A DNA stretch of 64,000 nt, from assembly GCA_030867875.1 (NCBI GenBank), contig JAOWCC010000577.1, positions 155,240,344 through 155,304,343 on the forward strand. The letters are read 5' to 3'. Positions 57,001 to 63,348 of the stretch are shown piece after piece. The translations under genes were made by a program, and so were the position numbers. Within the stretch, counting starts at the first letter, position 1. Each line of letters opens with the position of its first letter. The notes under the pieces are model-generated. The model had not been told where the DNA came from. It did not search any database and was given only the letters and a program-made list of their open reading frames with translations. Source of the DNA: Actinernus sp. WN-2022 (lineage: Eukaryota; Cnidaria; Anthozoa; Actiniaria; Actinernidae).

Positions 57001-57855
57001 AAATATTGTGTATCTTGGAATTCTGTTTTGTGTTTAATATTCTTCGATATCACGAAATACACTAGCGGTCCAAAAAATCTCGAAGATCGTCGGTTCCAAT
57101 TGGACTGTAACAATACCTGCGGGCCACTATAGACCCCTTTTAAAAACGTGAGTAAAAAAGAACGCGGCATTTTAAATTACGTTTTAAATTACGAACTTTA
57201 AACGCGACAGTGTGTACCGAACTACGTAAAGAAATACGTTACAGTGGAACTGATCCAGCCGTACGTGTGAAAGGGGACTGATGGCAAGGATACACGTGGG
57301 TTATTTTTATCTTTGCCTGTATAGTTGCAAACTCAAACCGTGTTTGACTTTTTTTGCCAACTCAGAGATGGACGTGGAGCTTCTACAAAGGCAGTCCTGA
57401 CACCATCAACTTCCGTAACACTTGGTATGGAAACCAGACATATTTGGATAAAGTCAAGGTCAGTATACCGTATTTCTGGTCTGCCAATCTTATCTCGTTC
57501 CCGACCAGAGCCCGCGTTCTTTTACGTCGTGAGCTCTGTCACGCAACGCTCAGAGTGGGCTATGCGTGACAGAGCTCACGACGGCTGCATTCAAAGGAGA
57601 TTAGCGTTCTTTTGGTCACCGCAAAGAGATAAACTGCATACTGGCGTATGGTCCATACGCAAAGCAGTGTATGATTTCATGGTGATTTTCGGTAAAACCT
57701 CTTTGTTCCTTTACACCAGTAGTATTCAAAGGACAAACAATTCACTCTTCCATTCGTTTGCTGGTTACTTTCTACAGGCCTCTCTTATCAAGAAATTTCC
57801 TACCGACCAAGCCGACGGGCGCTTCATCGAGTTCATCAACACTCTTCTTGGCTGA
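27271..57855 (+). CDS. MPND: MPN domain-containing protein (RAMA + JAMM metalloprotease), 13 exons
   Basis: Exons: 27271-27470, 27909-28055, 35090-35167, 35571-35890, 41241-41380, 42604-42709, 43999-44095, 45065-45137, 45393-45469, 48220-48391, 56235-56392, 57366-57458, 57778-57855. All but the first acceptor are well defined and phases are continuous, giving about 578 residues and a TGA stop. Domain order: an acidic N-terminus, a RAMA domain in exons 1-3, a Ser/Pro/Lys-rich linker in exons 4-6, and the MPN domain from exon 7 on. HSHP with S-V-Q-D downstream forms an intact JAMM zinc site (H-x-H-x7-S-x2-D), and the upstream Glu is in TTSEVTGYLAG. MPND-type proteins are candidate isopeptidases, and the RAMA domain is linked to DNA or chromatin binding. 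Human MPND is shorter; the difference is in the linker. The start exon is not identified. Confidence 0.93.
27909..28055 (+). CDS. MPND: MPND exon: RAMA domain core
   Basis: Forty-nine codons: GQKFQADLLPDGRIKWPDAN, then FNSPSAWAIYCKRLVNPSKK and SGCGWAS. The last two blocks are nearly invariant in MPND proteins. Acceptor TTTTTCAG, donor GTAAGT. Confidence 0.96.
29439..30455. mobile_element. piggyBac-like non-autonomous element
   Basis: CCCTTTCGCACCCGAAC at the left is inverse to the right end (CCGGGTGCGAAAGGG), both flanked by TTAA (29435-29438 and 30456-30459). TTAA targets and CCCTTT-type ends are typical of piggyBac. Open frames 29592-29948 and 30092-30340 show no transposase motif. Confidence 0.75.
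30507..31703. mobile_element. Element with about 250-bp inverted arms plus an internal complementary copy
   Basis: 30548-30771 is the near-exact inverse of 31407-31636; blocks include ACCGGTAGGATTATTTGGCT and AAGTGGACAAGGGAGATTAA. The outer parts also match inversely with lower identity. A third copy of the arm tip, GGCCTGGGCCCAAGGCAGAA, lies internally at 30779-30798. Inside are two tandem duplications of about 27-32 bases (30953-31068). A minus-strand frame at 31069-31263 is basic and not recognised. Confidence 0.65.
31730..33650. other. AT-rich island of unknown origin inside the 5.8-kb element
   Basis: Composition is markedly more AT-rich than the surroundings, with TATATATACAGTAATTTATA-like stretches and many ATCATATCATC/CATCTAATC words near 33000-33440. 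The two overlapping short frames near 32031-32445 are listed separately. Otherwise no gene is recognisable. Confidence 0.5.
32031..32445 (+). pseudogene. Unrecognised coiled-coil-like ORF, broken in two frames
   Basis: The frame from 32031 starts METENILSQEDKIDDNLDAT and stops at 32165. The overlapping frame ending at 32445 contains NLEKEENELLKRSKEINLRL then EQIKEQKTHL, a heptad-like charged stretch that would form a coiled coil. One indel near 32160 would fuse them. No family was recognised; a mobile-element protein is possible. Confidence 0.3.
34794..34815 (+). repeat. Poly-G tract
   Basis: About 22 consecutive G bases, followed by GGTTAGGGTTAGGGG. It is a low-complexity run where sequencing length errors are likely, and it lies near the edge of the minisatellite element. 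Confidence 0.8.
35090..35167 (+). CDS. MPND: MPND exon: end of RAMA domain
   Basis: Twenty-six codons, VKYKGRKLDQYKSTWFRKQR then SEATGS, between CTGTTTCAG and GTAAGT. VKYKG-KLD-YK is the conserved end of the RAMA domain in MPND. Confidence 0.96.
35571..35890 (+). CDS. MPND: MPND exon: Ser/Thr/Pro-rich linker
   Basis: The 320-base exon encodes a low-complexity linker with repeated K/R-x-x-SP sites, such as LTSPTLKSPSGSRPGKPRLK. Acceptor CTTTTAG, donor GTAAGG. Such linkers are usually disordered and may be phosphorylated; this is inference. Confidence 0.88.
35986..36014. repeat. (ATT)n microsatellite
   Basis: About nine ATT units after CCACC, in the intron after the linker exon. Confidence 0.85.
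36947..39897. mobile_element. piggyBac-like element enclosing another TIR element
   Basis: Ends CCCTTTCAGCTCCAA and, inverted, CTCTTTAAGCCCCAA are flanked by TTAA (36943-36946 and 39898-39901). Duplicated TTAA and C-rich ends support the piggyBac/TTAA class. It holds the element at 37452-39573. Confidence 0.6.
37452..39573. mobile_element. TIR element, GAATCGGA-word family, body shared with the 4.1-kb element
   Basis: Ends GGGAGCGCGTCCAAATAT and, inverted, GGGAGCACGTCCAAATAT. Subterminal zones 37470-37630 and 39400-39545 consist of GAATCGGA/TCCGATTC words, including a run of ATCGG units at 39410-39440. The body at about 38560-39130 is an inverted, diverged copy of about 4710-5280; shared blocks include AGACGCGTGTCTCATTTCTG and ACACAAATACCGCGG. 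Its termini are unlike CAGTACCGCC. Confidence 0.75.
40384..40746 (-). other. Unrecognised 120-codon open frame in MPND intron
   Basis: The frame contains NLAFVHESEALHLQHISDLL and FPYLETICQNYLPVLIF. The mix of residues is protein-like, but there are no motifs, splice context or family recognised. It may be a mobile-element remnant or chance. Confidence 0.2.
41241..41380 (+). CDS. MPND: MPND exon: linker continuation
   Basis: A 140-base exon, ITSPSMASTALAFPGASTSM then LLSPTTSPLLRSPGPHMKSL. Acceptor TTTTTTGCAG, donor GTATTT. Its phase joins AG|G before and G|CA after. Confidence 0.85.
41530..41870. mobile_element. Compound fold-back MITE
   Basis: Several nested palindromes: TTATAATATAGATACGATAG near 41532; ATGTTTTATCAGAGTATA; a hairpin with ATGTTGAAAGCACGCGCC and GGCTTGTGCTTTAACAT; and AGCCTTAAATCCATGTTTTA facing AACACGGCTAAGGCTTCTTT. 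It shares GATAGTACGCGCGCTCTGAT with the MITE at 24767-25150 and the fragment at 26285-26400. Confidence 0.65.
42604..42709 (+). CDS. MPND: MPND exon: basic linker
   Basis: A 106-base exon encoding HEHPVPLKSPPLPAARKRSV then RTRLSVKHSSVKPD. The basic KRSVRTR run could act in nuclear import (inference). Acceptor ACTTTTCAG, donor GTGAGA. Confidence 0.85.
42820..43613. mobile_element. 794-bp element with long TIRs on TTAA (Kolobok-like)
   Basis: AGTGCATATGAAACGAAAA and its inverse at the right end are flanked by TTAA (42816-42819 and 43614-43617). Arms of about 270 bases match, including AGTCCTTTCGAAATGAGGAA, GTGACGTCATGACCTTGACA and AATACACATCAATGTGCAAA. TTAA duplication without CCC ends suggests Kolobok; no protein is coded. 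A solo end with TTAAAGTGCATTTGACACG occurs near 46140. Confidence 0.7.
43999..44095 (+). CDS. MPND: MPND exon: start of MPN domain
   Basis: Encodes DPHTLVELVNFTCTGRMQPY then SIDISTNCLLLM, matching the first strand of the MPN fold in MPND. Acceptor TTCATTCAG, donor GTAAGC. Confidence 0.93.
44146..44278. mobile_element. Fold-back MITE (near-perfect hairpin)
   Basis: AAGGGCTGTGTGCAAAAAGG is inverse to CCTTTTTGCACACAGCCCTT at the other end. The arms run about 60 bases with few mismatches around ATGAAACAAAG. Confidence 0.8.
44502..44740. mobile_element. Short TIR MITE
   Basis: GGTTATTACCATTTTCTTTG at the left and, inverted, GGTATTACCGTTTTCATTG at the right, both continuing AAGTGC and then GTTTC. 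A second inner pair surrounds GCCTAGACTTCATTATATCTA. It is non-coding. Confidence 0.6.
45065..45137 (+). CDS. MPND: MPND exon: JAMM upstream glutamate
   Basis: Encodes DYHCHLTTSEVTGYLAGKWD then PQTH. The Glu of TTSEVTGYL corresponds to the catalytic Glu upstream of the JAMM motif. Acceptor CTCCCCAG, donor GTAAGT. Confidence 0.95.
45393..45469 (+). CDS. MPND: MPND exon: MPN domain
   Basis: Encodes MKILQAFPSRCRFQDKENAP then KVEQE; AFPSRCR corresponds to the AFPCRSR block of vertebrate MPND. Acceptor GGTTTCAG, donor GTAGGT. Confidence 0.93.
45470..48219. other. Intron of MPND without recognised genes
   Basis: A 2.7-kb intron. Two partly repeated blocks occur near 47505-47640 and 47670-47880 (GCAGATTCACTCGGT, ACAGACCAT, TACACACTTTCC), so an old tandem duplication is likely. 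A minus-strand frame at 47941-48192 is open but not recognised. Confidence 0.5.
48220..48391 (+). CDS. MPND: MPND exon: JAMM zinc-binding motif
   Basis: Fifty-seven codons with RGLHLVGWFHSHPSYQADPS then VQDIKSQLSYQ. The H-x-H pair is at 48268-48276, the Ser at 48298-48300 and the Asp at 48307-48309; together they make a complete JAMM motif, so the enzyme is predicted to be active. Acceptor TTTATTAG, donor GTAAGT. Confidence 0.96.
49233..49289 (+). repeat. (GGATGGATAGGT)n microsatellite
   Basis: About five perfect 12-base units, in the MPND intron near the 3' end of the antisense retrotransposon. Confidence 0.9.
49500..52722 (-). mobile_element. Non-LTR retrotransposon, CR1/L2-like, 5'-truncated but with an intact long ORF
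   Basis: The copy lies antisense in MPND intron 10. The coding part (49648-52686) is described separately. A 3' UTR of about 150 bases, rich in TTATTATA, follows the stop. The 5' limit is near 52722, where the reading frame first meets a stop. Confidence 0.85.
49648..52686 (-). CDS. Retrotransposon ORF2-type protein: PHD remnant, APE endonuclease, reverse transcriptase
   Basis: An uninterrupted 1012-codon frame with no natural ATG at its start. It begins with SSCLWLCPNCN, the last zinc ligands of a PHD finger known from CR1-like elements. An APE-type endonuclease follows (IYNINFQSIKNK, DVIIGTETWL, GGDFNLGGD, FGDHDIV; residues about 80-310). Then reverse transcriptase ([61 protein letters not shown]; about 560-800) and the usual C-terminal tail (YLGIILSEDLKW, ARSCFNNYS). 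The catalytic residues are present. The protein would nick target DNA and copy its RNA. The lack of internal lesions suggests recent insertion. Confidence 0.92.
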   Translation of the reverse strand: MSTSQYETLANSSCLWLCPNCNIPNYSGSLLNISLSSLESSNSFEVLPRLTSSPKSTVNPNENDLITVSANKNKKLRKHKLKIYNINFQSIKNKFNEFQAFLDVKKPDVIIGTETWLNPDIKTCEIFPANYSVFRKDRFDGYGGVLIAVKDLTCQELDELHSGCESIWVKVCLANRKHAYFGAFYNPNSSLEALNELDCSLSKLQKKSGNSLIYLGGDFNLGGDICWKSNTIKQGSMYTVVCQKLLDMCCVYNLEQVVVDPTRGDKILDLFFTSNPTLISFVDVISGFGDHDIVQVEASILPKIPRPTKRRIFLYSKGNFSDMKTELSDFSLSFLNNFHERSVQGNWDVIKAKLLSLMEKYIPCKFATTRYNLPWFNRNLRKLSKKVQRLYNVQKRSQLEHDRAKYRHARKVYRQKLNKSYWDYISTILDASMFEQPKKFWSFVKAKRQDSIGVHPLQQQNAATVSDSLGKANLLNNYFHSIFTKEVISSMPSLESNLYCPDINQITISSTGTQKLLDSLNVNKAGGPDKLPTRILKELSFELAPILTQLFQQSLDQGELPDDWKSANVAPVFKKGKRSLASNYRPISLTCITCKVLEHVICHHIWEHLEDHNILTDFQHGFRKRRNCETQLIVALHDLVSAVNNGNQVDAFILDFSKAFDRVPHERLLYKLGHYGIRGDMLAWIRVFLTQRTQKVTLEGVASGQRDVTSGVPQGTVLGPLLFLLYINDLPHCISSTTRLFADDCLLYRIISGPDDSLHLQGDLDALSKWEKDWQMQFNVEKCYTICFSTKNVTSTPYTLNHNTLDRVHHHSYLGIILSEDLKWANHISHVTTSAKQTLGVIKRNFRHTSAVCKSKLYCSLVRPKLEYANSAWYPYLQKDKYKLDMIQRSAARSCFNNYSREPGVVTNMLKELEWPSLESRRRLSRLTMFHRIVHGSIDIEKDSYLTPVPRTSRNGNSLLFLRPHSNCNQHSNSFFPWSTREWNKLPGTVTNINDINKFKTAVNQHFIELGE
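53100..53345. mobile_element. Fold-back MITE with ACGGCATGCCGTA words
   Basis: GACAAAAACAATGGGAAAC at 53131 is inverse to GTTTCCCTATTGTTTTTGTC ending at 53302. The match extends outward through GATTGGAT/ATCCAGTC and GTTCTGTGATTTG/TTACAGAGTTACG. Inside are ACGGCATGCCGTACGGTAAC-type words in both orientations. Similar words (CTACGGCATGTCCG) lie at 53060-53110. Confidence 0.65.
53720..54170. mobile_element. 451-bp TIR element on TTAA
   Basis: GTAACAGTCCGCGCAAGAGG with GTAGGC at the left is inverse to the right end (GCCTACCTCTTGCGCGGACC). TTAA flanks both ends (53716-53719 and 54171-54174). It is non-coding, of the Kolobok/piggyBac TTAA type. Confidence 0.7.
54282..54412. repeat. Near-perfect palindrome, about 130 bp
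   Basis: ACATGTTAAGAGCTTGATAT and CGTTTTTATTCAC, then TTCGTATCATATCGC, are followed by their inverses around CGAACGAGCGAGTG. This is a fold-back MITE. A partial outer piece (GTTTTTATTCACGGCTTTAT) recurs at 55320, just right of the RT fragment. Confidence 0.8.
54485..55330 (-). pseudogene. 3' fragment of a second non-LTR lineage with (ATT)n tail
   Basis: The minus-strand frame, 239 codons, contains NICKSAFFHLRNIWRIRKYI-like sequence, LVHAFITSRLDFCNSLLCGL, LQSVQNSAARLICMTNKYDN, LKELHWLPIEYRISFKILLL and APRLWNSLPDFIRD, the C-terminal part of a non-LTR RT protein. The 3' UTR has TATAGCGCCAATTCCC/AGCGCTTTACATATAAT and ends in an (ATT)n run at 54487-54512. The RT core itself is missing. Confidence 0.85.
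55375..55540. mobile_element. Fold-back MITE with TGAGACGCC ends
   Basis: AACTAATTGAGATTTTGAGA and CGCCGATACCGAATTATATT are repeated inverted after a centre near GGGTGGAGTCGCCC. A second small hairpin with TGAGACGCCAATAC lies at 55990-56030, so the full unit may run to about 56035. Confidence 0.75.
56235..56392 (+). CDS. MPND: MPND exon: C-terminal part of MPN region
   Basis: Encodes STFRAFWVMHSENNPESLGI then PMLMNFTVQQDQFLSQDLLN. PFWVM and YGIPM-type blocks of vertebrate MPND align here. Acceptor TTTTCCAG, donor GTACGC. Confidence 0.94.
57366..57458 (+). CDS. MPND: MPND exon: C-terminal helix region
   Basis: Thirty-one codons, WSFYKGSPDTINFRNTWYGN then QTYLDKVK. FYKGSPD and TYLDK are conserved in MPND. 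Acceptor CAACTCAG, donor GTCAGT. Confidence 0.95.
57778..57855 (+). CDS. MPND: MPND last exon
   Basis: Encodes ASLIKKFPTDQADGRFIEFI then NTLLG and a TGA stop. Acceptor TTTCTACAG. Confidence 0.9.
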   Translation, partial: ASLIKKFPTDQADGRFIEFINTLLG

Positions 57856-57933
57856 GAGAAATCCAGGTTCATGCTGTGGCCTTTGGAACGGGAAATCAAG
57901 TCTGTACGAGTTACTCGTGTATTTTAATATTGT

Positions 57934-57939
57934 AATAAA
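57934..57939 (+). terminator. MPND: Polyadenylation signal of MPND
   Basis: A canonical AATAAA lies 79 bases after the stop codon, giving a short 3' UTR. Confidence 0.75.
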
Positions 57940-58449
57940 GCTTTTTGGTTTCATTTTGCATGGACTTGTTTTCGCTCAGTGTGAAGGGTCTGAAGGGTAA
58001 GGTTGCATCACAACTGGCTGAAAGTTAAAAGTAGGTTTCTTTGATAGTTAAATCATGTCATGTTATTACTTTTAGGACAAAATTGAATGCTTTGTTGTGA
58101 ATTATTTCATCATATTCCCCTTAAACAGCCAGTCGTGTATAAATAAAGAATAGCCTACTTTCACACTAATTCCAATATTTCTCCGCGGATAAATCTGTTG
58201 GAGAAGCGAAATAATTTCCGAGAGCGAAGCAATGTCCAAGGGAAAATATAAGTTCCTACTTCAACGCCACAAAGTAGGTTATTGTCTTTATAATCCTTCA
58301 AACATTTGATGGATTATAAGCAAGAGTTAAATACCGAGAACCGAAGTATTTAATCGTTATTCGATAAACTCTGTGACGAATCAAAACCAAGGGTGAGGTC
58401 TTTCATTGATATTAATTTCAATGAAAGACCGAATCCGCGGTTTTGAACC

Positions 58450-58800
58450 GACTTAATAACCAGGCACGCATAATTCCATTGTTCTCGTGCAACCACAGTT
58501 TTTACACGCCTAACCTATGTGTAATTGTGTTTTGCTAATTGGGTTCCGTTGTTTTATAGAATTAGCAAAAAGTAATTAGTAAAAGTGGATAAATAGCGTA
58601 CTCATTTCCCTAATCGGGCAACCATTGTTAATCAGTCGCATTTGTGCTGTTGATTCAAAACCCACGGCAGGTCTATATGTACTGTTAAAAATATAGACCT
58701 GTCCTTGGTTTTGAATTCAGCCCCGCTATTCAAATCAGGTCTTCCCATGAGGATCAAAACCTGCATAGAACAATGGCATTATGCGTGCCTGGTTATTAAA
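58450..58800. mobile_element. TIR element with inner hairpins
   Basis: TAATAACCAGGCACGCATAA at about 58450 is inverse to 58781-58800, and CATTGTTCT/AGAACAATGG continue the arm. Inner palindromes include ATATAGACCTGTCC and its partner, and a separate hairpin at 58410-58436 (TCTTTCATTGATATT...AATGAAAGA). Confidence 0.55.
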
Positions 58801-58811
58801 TTTCACTAACA

Positions 58812-58945
58812 TTCCAGTAAATTTCAATATAAAGACCTGATTAGGTATTCAAGAGCCTTTATATAGTTCATATCATATAAATACCTCCATATAAAAGCCT
58901 TGAATATCTAATGGTCAATATCTTGAAATTCACTGGGATCTTAGT
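58812..58945. mobile_element. Fold-back MITE
   Basis: CCAGTAAATTTCAATAT with AGACCTGATTAGGTATTCAA is inverse, with a few changes, to TTGAATATCTAATGGTCAAT and ATCTTGAAATTCACTGGG. It is non-coding. Confidence 0.6.
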
Positions 58946-59011
58946 GAAATATAGTTTATCAAATAACAATAGAAAATGTGTCAAAAATGGAATAACTCGG
59001 TGCCGATAGAA

Positions 59012-59212
59012 ACCTAGCCTGCTTACAGGCTCTCAGGTTTTTTCGGAAATATTAGTTTTCGGGTTGGGTGGAAATGTTGGGTTACCTGTGGGCCGAGCGA
59101 GGGCCGGACCCGAGCGAGGCGGATCGGAGGCGAGTGCGGCCCACAGGTAACCCAAGCCCGACCCGAAAACTAACATTTCCGAAAAAAACCGAGAGCCTGT
59201 GAGCAGGCTAAT
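59012..59212. mobile_element. GC-rich fold-back element with AGCCTGC ends
   Basis: TAGCCTGCTTACAGGCTCTC is inverse to GAGAGCCTGTGAGCAGGCTA, and TTTTCGGAAATATTAGTTTT, CGGGTTGGGTG and GGGTTACCTGTGGGCC have inverted partners. The centre GCGAGGGCCGGACCCGAGCG is much more GC-rich than its surroundings. Confidence 0.8.
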
Positions 59213-60255
59213 AGAAACCTCGAGCTCGCAGTCTAATTGTTAAATATTATCTGTTATAAACACATGAAAAAGAAAAACGCAAAACACTGACCATTTTATC
59301 AGTGCAACACTCAAACAGTATCTACTTCGAGCTCCACTTACAGGCTTGACTATATATTAGTATACCTAACAGGTAGTGAATGCTGCTCCGCTCAGTTAAG
59401 GAAGTGTATTAGAAGAGAACCTACAGTAGCACTTTGGCAGGAAATAGATTACTGGGTGATAAAAATGCCAAGGTGTTAGATGAATATATTTTGTTGTTTT
59501 GGGGCTATCGTGCGACTGAATCCTGTTTGAGCTGTGGTGTGTAACTCAAAAGTTGTCGCGATTTATTTTCATTTTGTCCCGACATATCAACGATCTCCCG
59601 GTAAATTCCCTGAGCCTACCAATTCTCAACATTTTCTTAAGATTCCCGGCACAACAAACTGCTGTTCTCCCCGGTGAAGTTTAAACACCGGAAATCAACT
59701 GTAATTGTAAATGCTAATTGTTAGAAGAAATTTATTTGCTGCTCGCCATCTTGATAACAGGAGAGATCTTGCTCTTTGGAAACTGATAGTTCACACAGAG
59801 TTAGAAAGAGTTCGCCTACCCTTCAACAAATTCATGATTACACAAGGTCGCATACACAGAAATGCATTAAAGAACGGTTGGACATGGATTCCACCTCGTG
59901 TCATTAATGTCACGTCACGATCAGATCCGTGCAAAGCAGTGTGGTAAAAAAAGTGATGCATTGTGGTAAAAAAAAAAGAAATCGAGATTTGGACCCGCTT
60001 ACAGATTAGAACTGCTGCCTTGCTCGCTCGCTGCGGGAGCAATAAGAGCAACAATACAGGCTCGATCACAGTTCGAACCCACGACCTTCGAGTTTTCGTG
60101 CGGGTAGTTAGAGCGGCCTCGCGCATGTTTGTAATCTTGACACAATGTACGAAGCGTTAGCTAGTGAGGTACGAGAGGCGAGCGGGTGAGGCATGGGCTC
60201 CGATTCATATTAAATGGGTTCCCTGTGTCAAATGGTCCCGTCCCTACCATTGTTT
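59213..60255. other. Intergenic stretch without recognised gene
   Basis: An open frame at 59711-59947 shows no motif. A pol III B-box-like GGGTTCGAACTG lies on the minus strand near 60075. The last part (60124-60227) is one copy of a direct repeat whose partner is at 61988-62068. Confidence 0.45.
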
Positions 60256-60702
60256 AACCAACACGTTTTCTCCCTTAGATTGACTATTATCATCAATTGT
60301 CAAAATCGCTAGAATTGATTATAATCTTCAATTTAACCTCGAGGTTAAAACCAGTCCAGTATAAAGATAAACAATTGTCGAATTCCGAACGGCTGTAGAC
60401 GCGCTTAATGTAGTGGCCATGACGTCTGTACTACCAAGCACTACACGCAAACGGCTACGAGTTCGAGCCCGAGTAGGAGCGCTAAAAAAAAATGTTCTCT
60501 CGTTTACCTTACTTTCTTGTTTACCTGTGAAACCTAGCTCTACAGGTAAGTGAGAACCCGTCGTTTACCCGTGAACTCGTCCGATGGTTAGGGTTTGGTT
60601 TGTAGTTCGGGTTAGGGTTTGTCTTAGAATGATGATTATAATCAATTCTAGCGATTTTGACAATTGATGATAATAGTCAATCTAAGAGAGATGACGCGTT
60701 GG
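60256..60702. mobile_element. TIR element enclosing a tRNA-like block
   Basis: ACCAACACGTTTTCTCCCTT then AGATTGACTATTATCATCAA is inverse to the right end with few changes. Arms continue through TTGTCAAAATCGCTAGAATT and GATTATAATC. Between them, near 60410-60485, a block ends in GAGTTCGAGCCCGAGTAGGA (B-box-like) and an A-run, again as in a tRNA-derived SINE head. Confidence 0.7.
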
Positions 60703-61347
60703 TCTTAGACCAGTACCAGCGTCCGATCACGGTTCATTTCATCCGCGATGAGAGGCGGCTGTCTAGAAATGGAATTGAAGTAAATGTTTCATGATTAATT
60801 TCATCTCATGTAATTTATTTCAGGAACCAGTCGCACATTTATTCAATAACCGAGCTAAAAACAATTCAGTGCATGGAAAACGTTTCAGTATATAGGCCTG
60901 GGGAGAAGCCGGCTTTCCACGTTCCCATGGCAAAACCACAGGCTTGTAGCACGGAACCTCTCGAGACCTGCATTCTGATTGCACCCATAATACTATACTT
61001 CTATTGTTTTTGTACTTCACTTTCTACAGGTTAGAGTGTTTTCTATCGTTAGGTAGGCCAATACTGTCGCTCGTTTCGAGAAGTTCAGCCCGACCCGCTT
61101 ATAACCATATTGTATTGTATCATCAGATTTCGGACCGCGTAAGCGTGTCCGAGACTTAAATTCGCCTCTGTTTATTTTCTTTCGGTGTCCCTGCCAAGTG
61201 ACCGGCCTGGTTCCAGAGGTATTTTTTTTTCTCGCCGACGCACCGAGTGGCGAAACCACGAGAGCCGTGCGATCGACAAAATCACATTTTCGCAGCTCGC
61301 GACTTCTGTCGGCGGGGAGTATTGCTTCCTACGGTGGCCCACAAGTG

Positions 61348-61430
61348 CAAATCACAATACACACAGCGAAAACACAATACACTAACTGAAAACACAATAC
61401 ACACAGCGAAAACACTGTACACACTGCACA
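61348..61430 (+). repeat. Minisatellite, about 20-bp unit, about four copies
   Basis: Units of ACACAATACACACAGCGAAA with one variant unit (ACTAACTGAAA). Confidence 0.8.
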
Positions 61431-62407
61431 AAGCATGGTAAGTAGCCAAGGACTGGGCACTAATATTATTACCGCTTACAGTTTGAAACGCAGTCGCACC
61501 CGCCAGAAATGTGAAAATCTTGAAAAACTGAGTCATGGAATAGCACACTTGAATCATTTAAATCATTATGGTCTATGCAGGCGAGGGCAGAGTGTGGATG
61601 AAAACTGTTCGGGAATCGGGAATACATTACACAAGAGAGCTGGATGGTCCGGCTCGAATCTTGGTTACAGCTAGGTCTATGTGGCGAAGGCTGCACTCAA
61701 AATACATGGCAAAACAGAGTTTGTACGCCATACAATCTTTAGCAACATTTTTGTGCTCACTTCTGAAGTAACCATAAGATCTTAAGGAGATGGTAGAAAA
61801 AGACAGGAAAATCAGTGGTCCATTACACCACGTACGTGCACAGAAAACGGTCATTTTCTCCTGTAAAATGTACGACGAGTCTGAACGAGATGCTGTTAAA
61901 AACTACTCAGTTCTCACAGTTTCTAATCCGGCTGCTGCAAAGTACTGCAAGATAGCTGCCGCAAAACCGGGATTTTTCGGTTCTTCTCGCACATGTTTGT
62001 AATCTTGACGCAATGAACGAAGCATGGGCTCCGATTCATATTAAATGGGTTCCCTGTGTGAAATGGTCCCCAATTTTTGCCATATATACACAGGAAGCCC
62101 GTCATATAATAAGATGCTTGGGGATTTCAAAATGGCGGCATGTGGTCCGAATGGGGTAAGACTCAATTATGGCACACCACGATTCCCAGAGTCGATAAAC
62201 TGGCCACTTCAAAAGTACGAAATTCTCCATTATAGTTCAGGTGTATTTAGAGTCGTTCTAAAATGATTTGCGATTGAAAATGGTTAGGTTTTTTTTATTT
62301 CGAGGTTAGGTTTGCAATGAATCGTGGTGCATGGACATGACATCAGAAGTCTGCCTACGAATGAGAATCCATTCATTTGAATAATCACTTCATCGCAAGC
62401 CTCTCGG

Positions 62408-62561
62408 CCAGGGCCATCCTGTACCGCTCGAAACGAGCTACAGCATTGGCTTTCCCAACAATACAAAACACCCTAACCTTTAGAACAGTTGCTGTAAGAA
62501 AACAATAGAGCTACAGTATAATGGTGCAATCAGAATACAGGTCTCGAGCGGTACAGGATTT
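62408..62561. mobile_element. Short TIR MITE
   Basis: ATCCTGTACCGCTCGA at the left is inverse to TCGAGCGGTACAGGAT at the right. Its right half also occurs, inverted and diverged, at about 60951-61015 (CTCTCGAGACCTGCATTCTG). Confidence 0.65.
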
Positions 62562-63348
62562 ATACTGCTCGGCCAGCTCAGCCGATGGTTCTCAGTTTTA
62601 CTCTCCAGTATTCCCTTCCTCCCATTTCATCTTCCTTTCACCTTGTTGAGAGCTCTGCCAGGTTTACCATCCTCATAGAGTACCAGTTAGACCTTGAGAA
62701 GAGTATATTACTCGACTTCAGGCCGGACTACGCAGTAAACTACAAACCCAGTAAAATAGACAGATCACCACTGAGTAAAAAGTGAATCACTTGAATCTTT
62801 TTAATGGAAAGCAAATCTTGAAAATCGTTATTCGAAACTCCTACGCAAATCACGGATATAAAACTGACAATTTACTGCACTAACCGAACAGCTAAAATAG
62901 AAGTTCCACGCATACCGAGTGTCGTCAACTTGTAAGAAAAAGGCAGGAACTTTTGTTATTAGCATTTAAACCTTTGGAAAAACATGAAAACGAGGCTGGT
63001 AAGGCCACGGCTGACTAATTTCACAGAAAGCTCTCTTAATTCAAACCCTAATTAGTCTAGTAATGAAAGCTATGACACTCAATTTCACAGGATTACTTAT
63101 TTTCGCATGCTGTTTTATCTGACAAGTTGATTTCCTCATGTGGTCATTGTTGACCAATGAAATAAAAACTATCTGATTGCATAAGGTCTATAAAACCTTG
63201 GTTAAAGGTTCAATGGAAAGGTCGCTATGTCTTCAGTTAAACCTGGTTCAGTTCATAGAGTAATAATGAGAGGAAATAATATAAAATATGATTTGCACTT
63301 TAATATACTTCTCTAGCCGACAAACAAAGTTAACTAAACTTTGCCTCA

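Larger units (their letters stand above)
60124..62068 (+). repeat. Direct repeat pair, about 80-105 bp, 1.9 kb apart
   Basis: CATGTTTGTAATCTTGAC at 60124 and at 61993 is followed in both by CAATG-ACGAAGC, GCATGGGCTCCGATTCATAT and TAAATGGGTTCCCTGTGT. The first copy has about 30 extra bases (TTAGCTAGTGAGGTACGAGA). It is not clear whether these flank one element or are two insertions. Confidence 0.7.
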
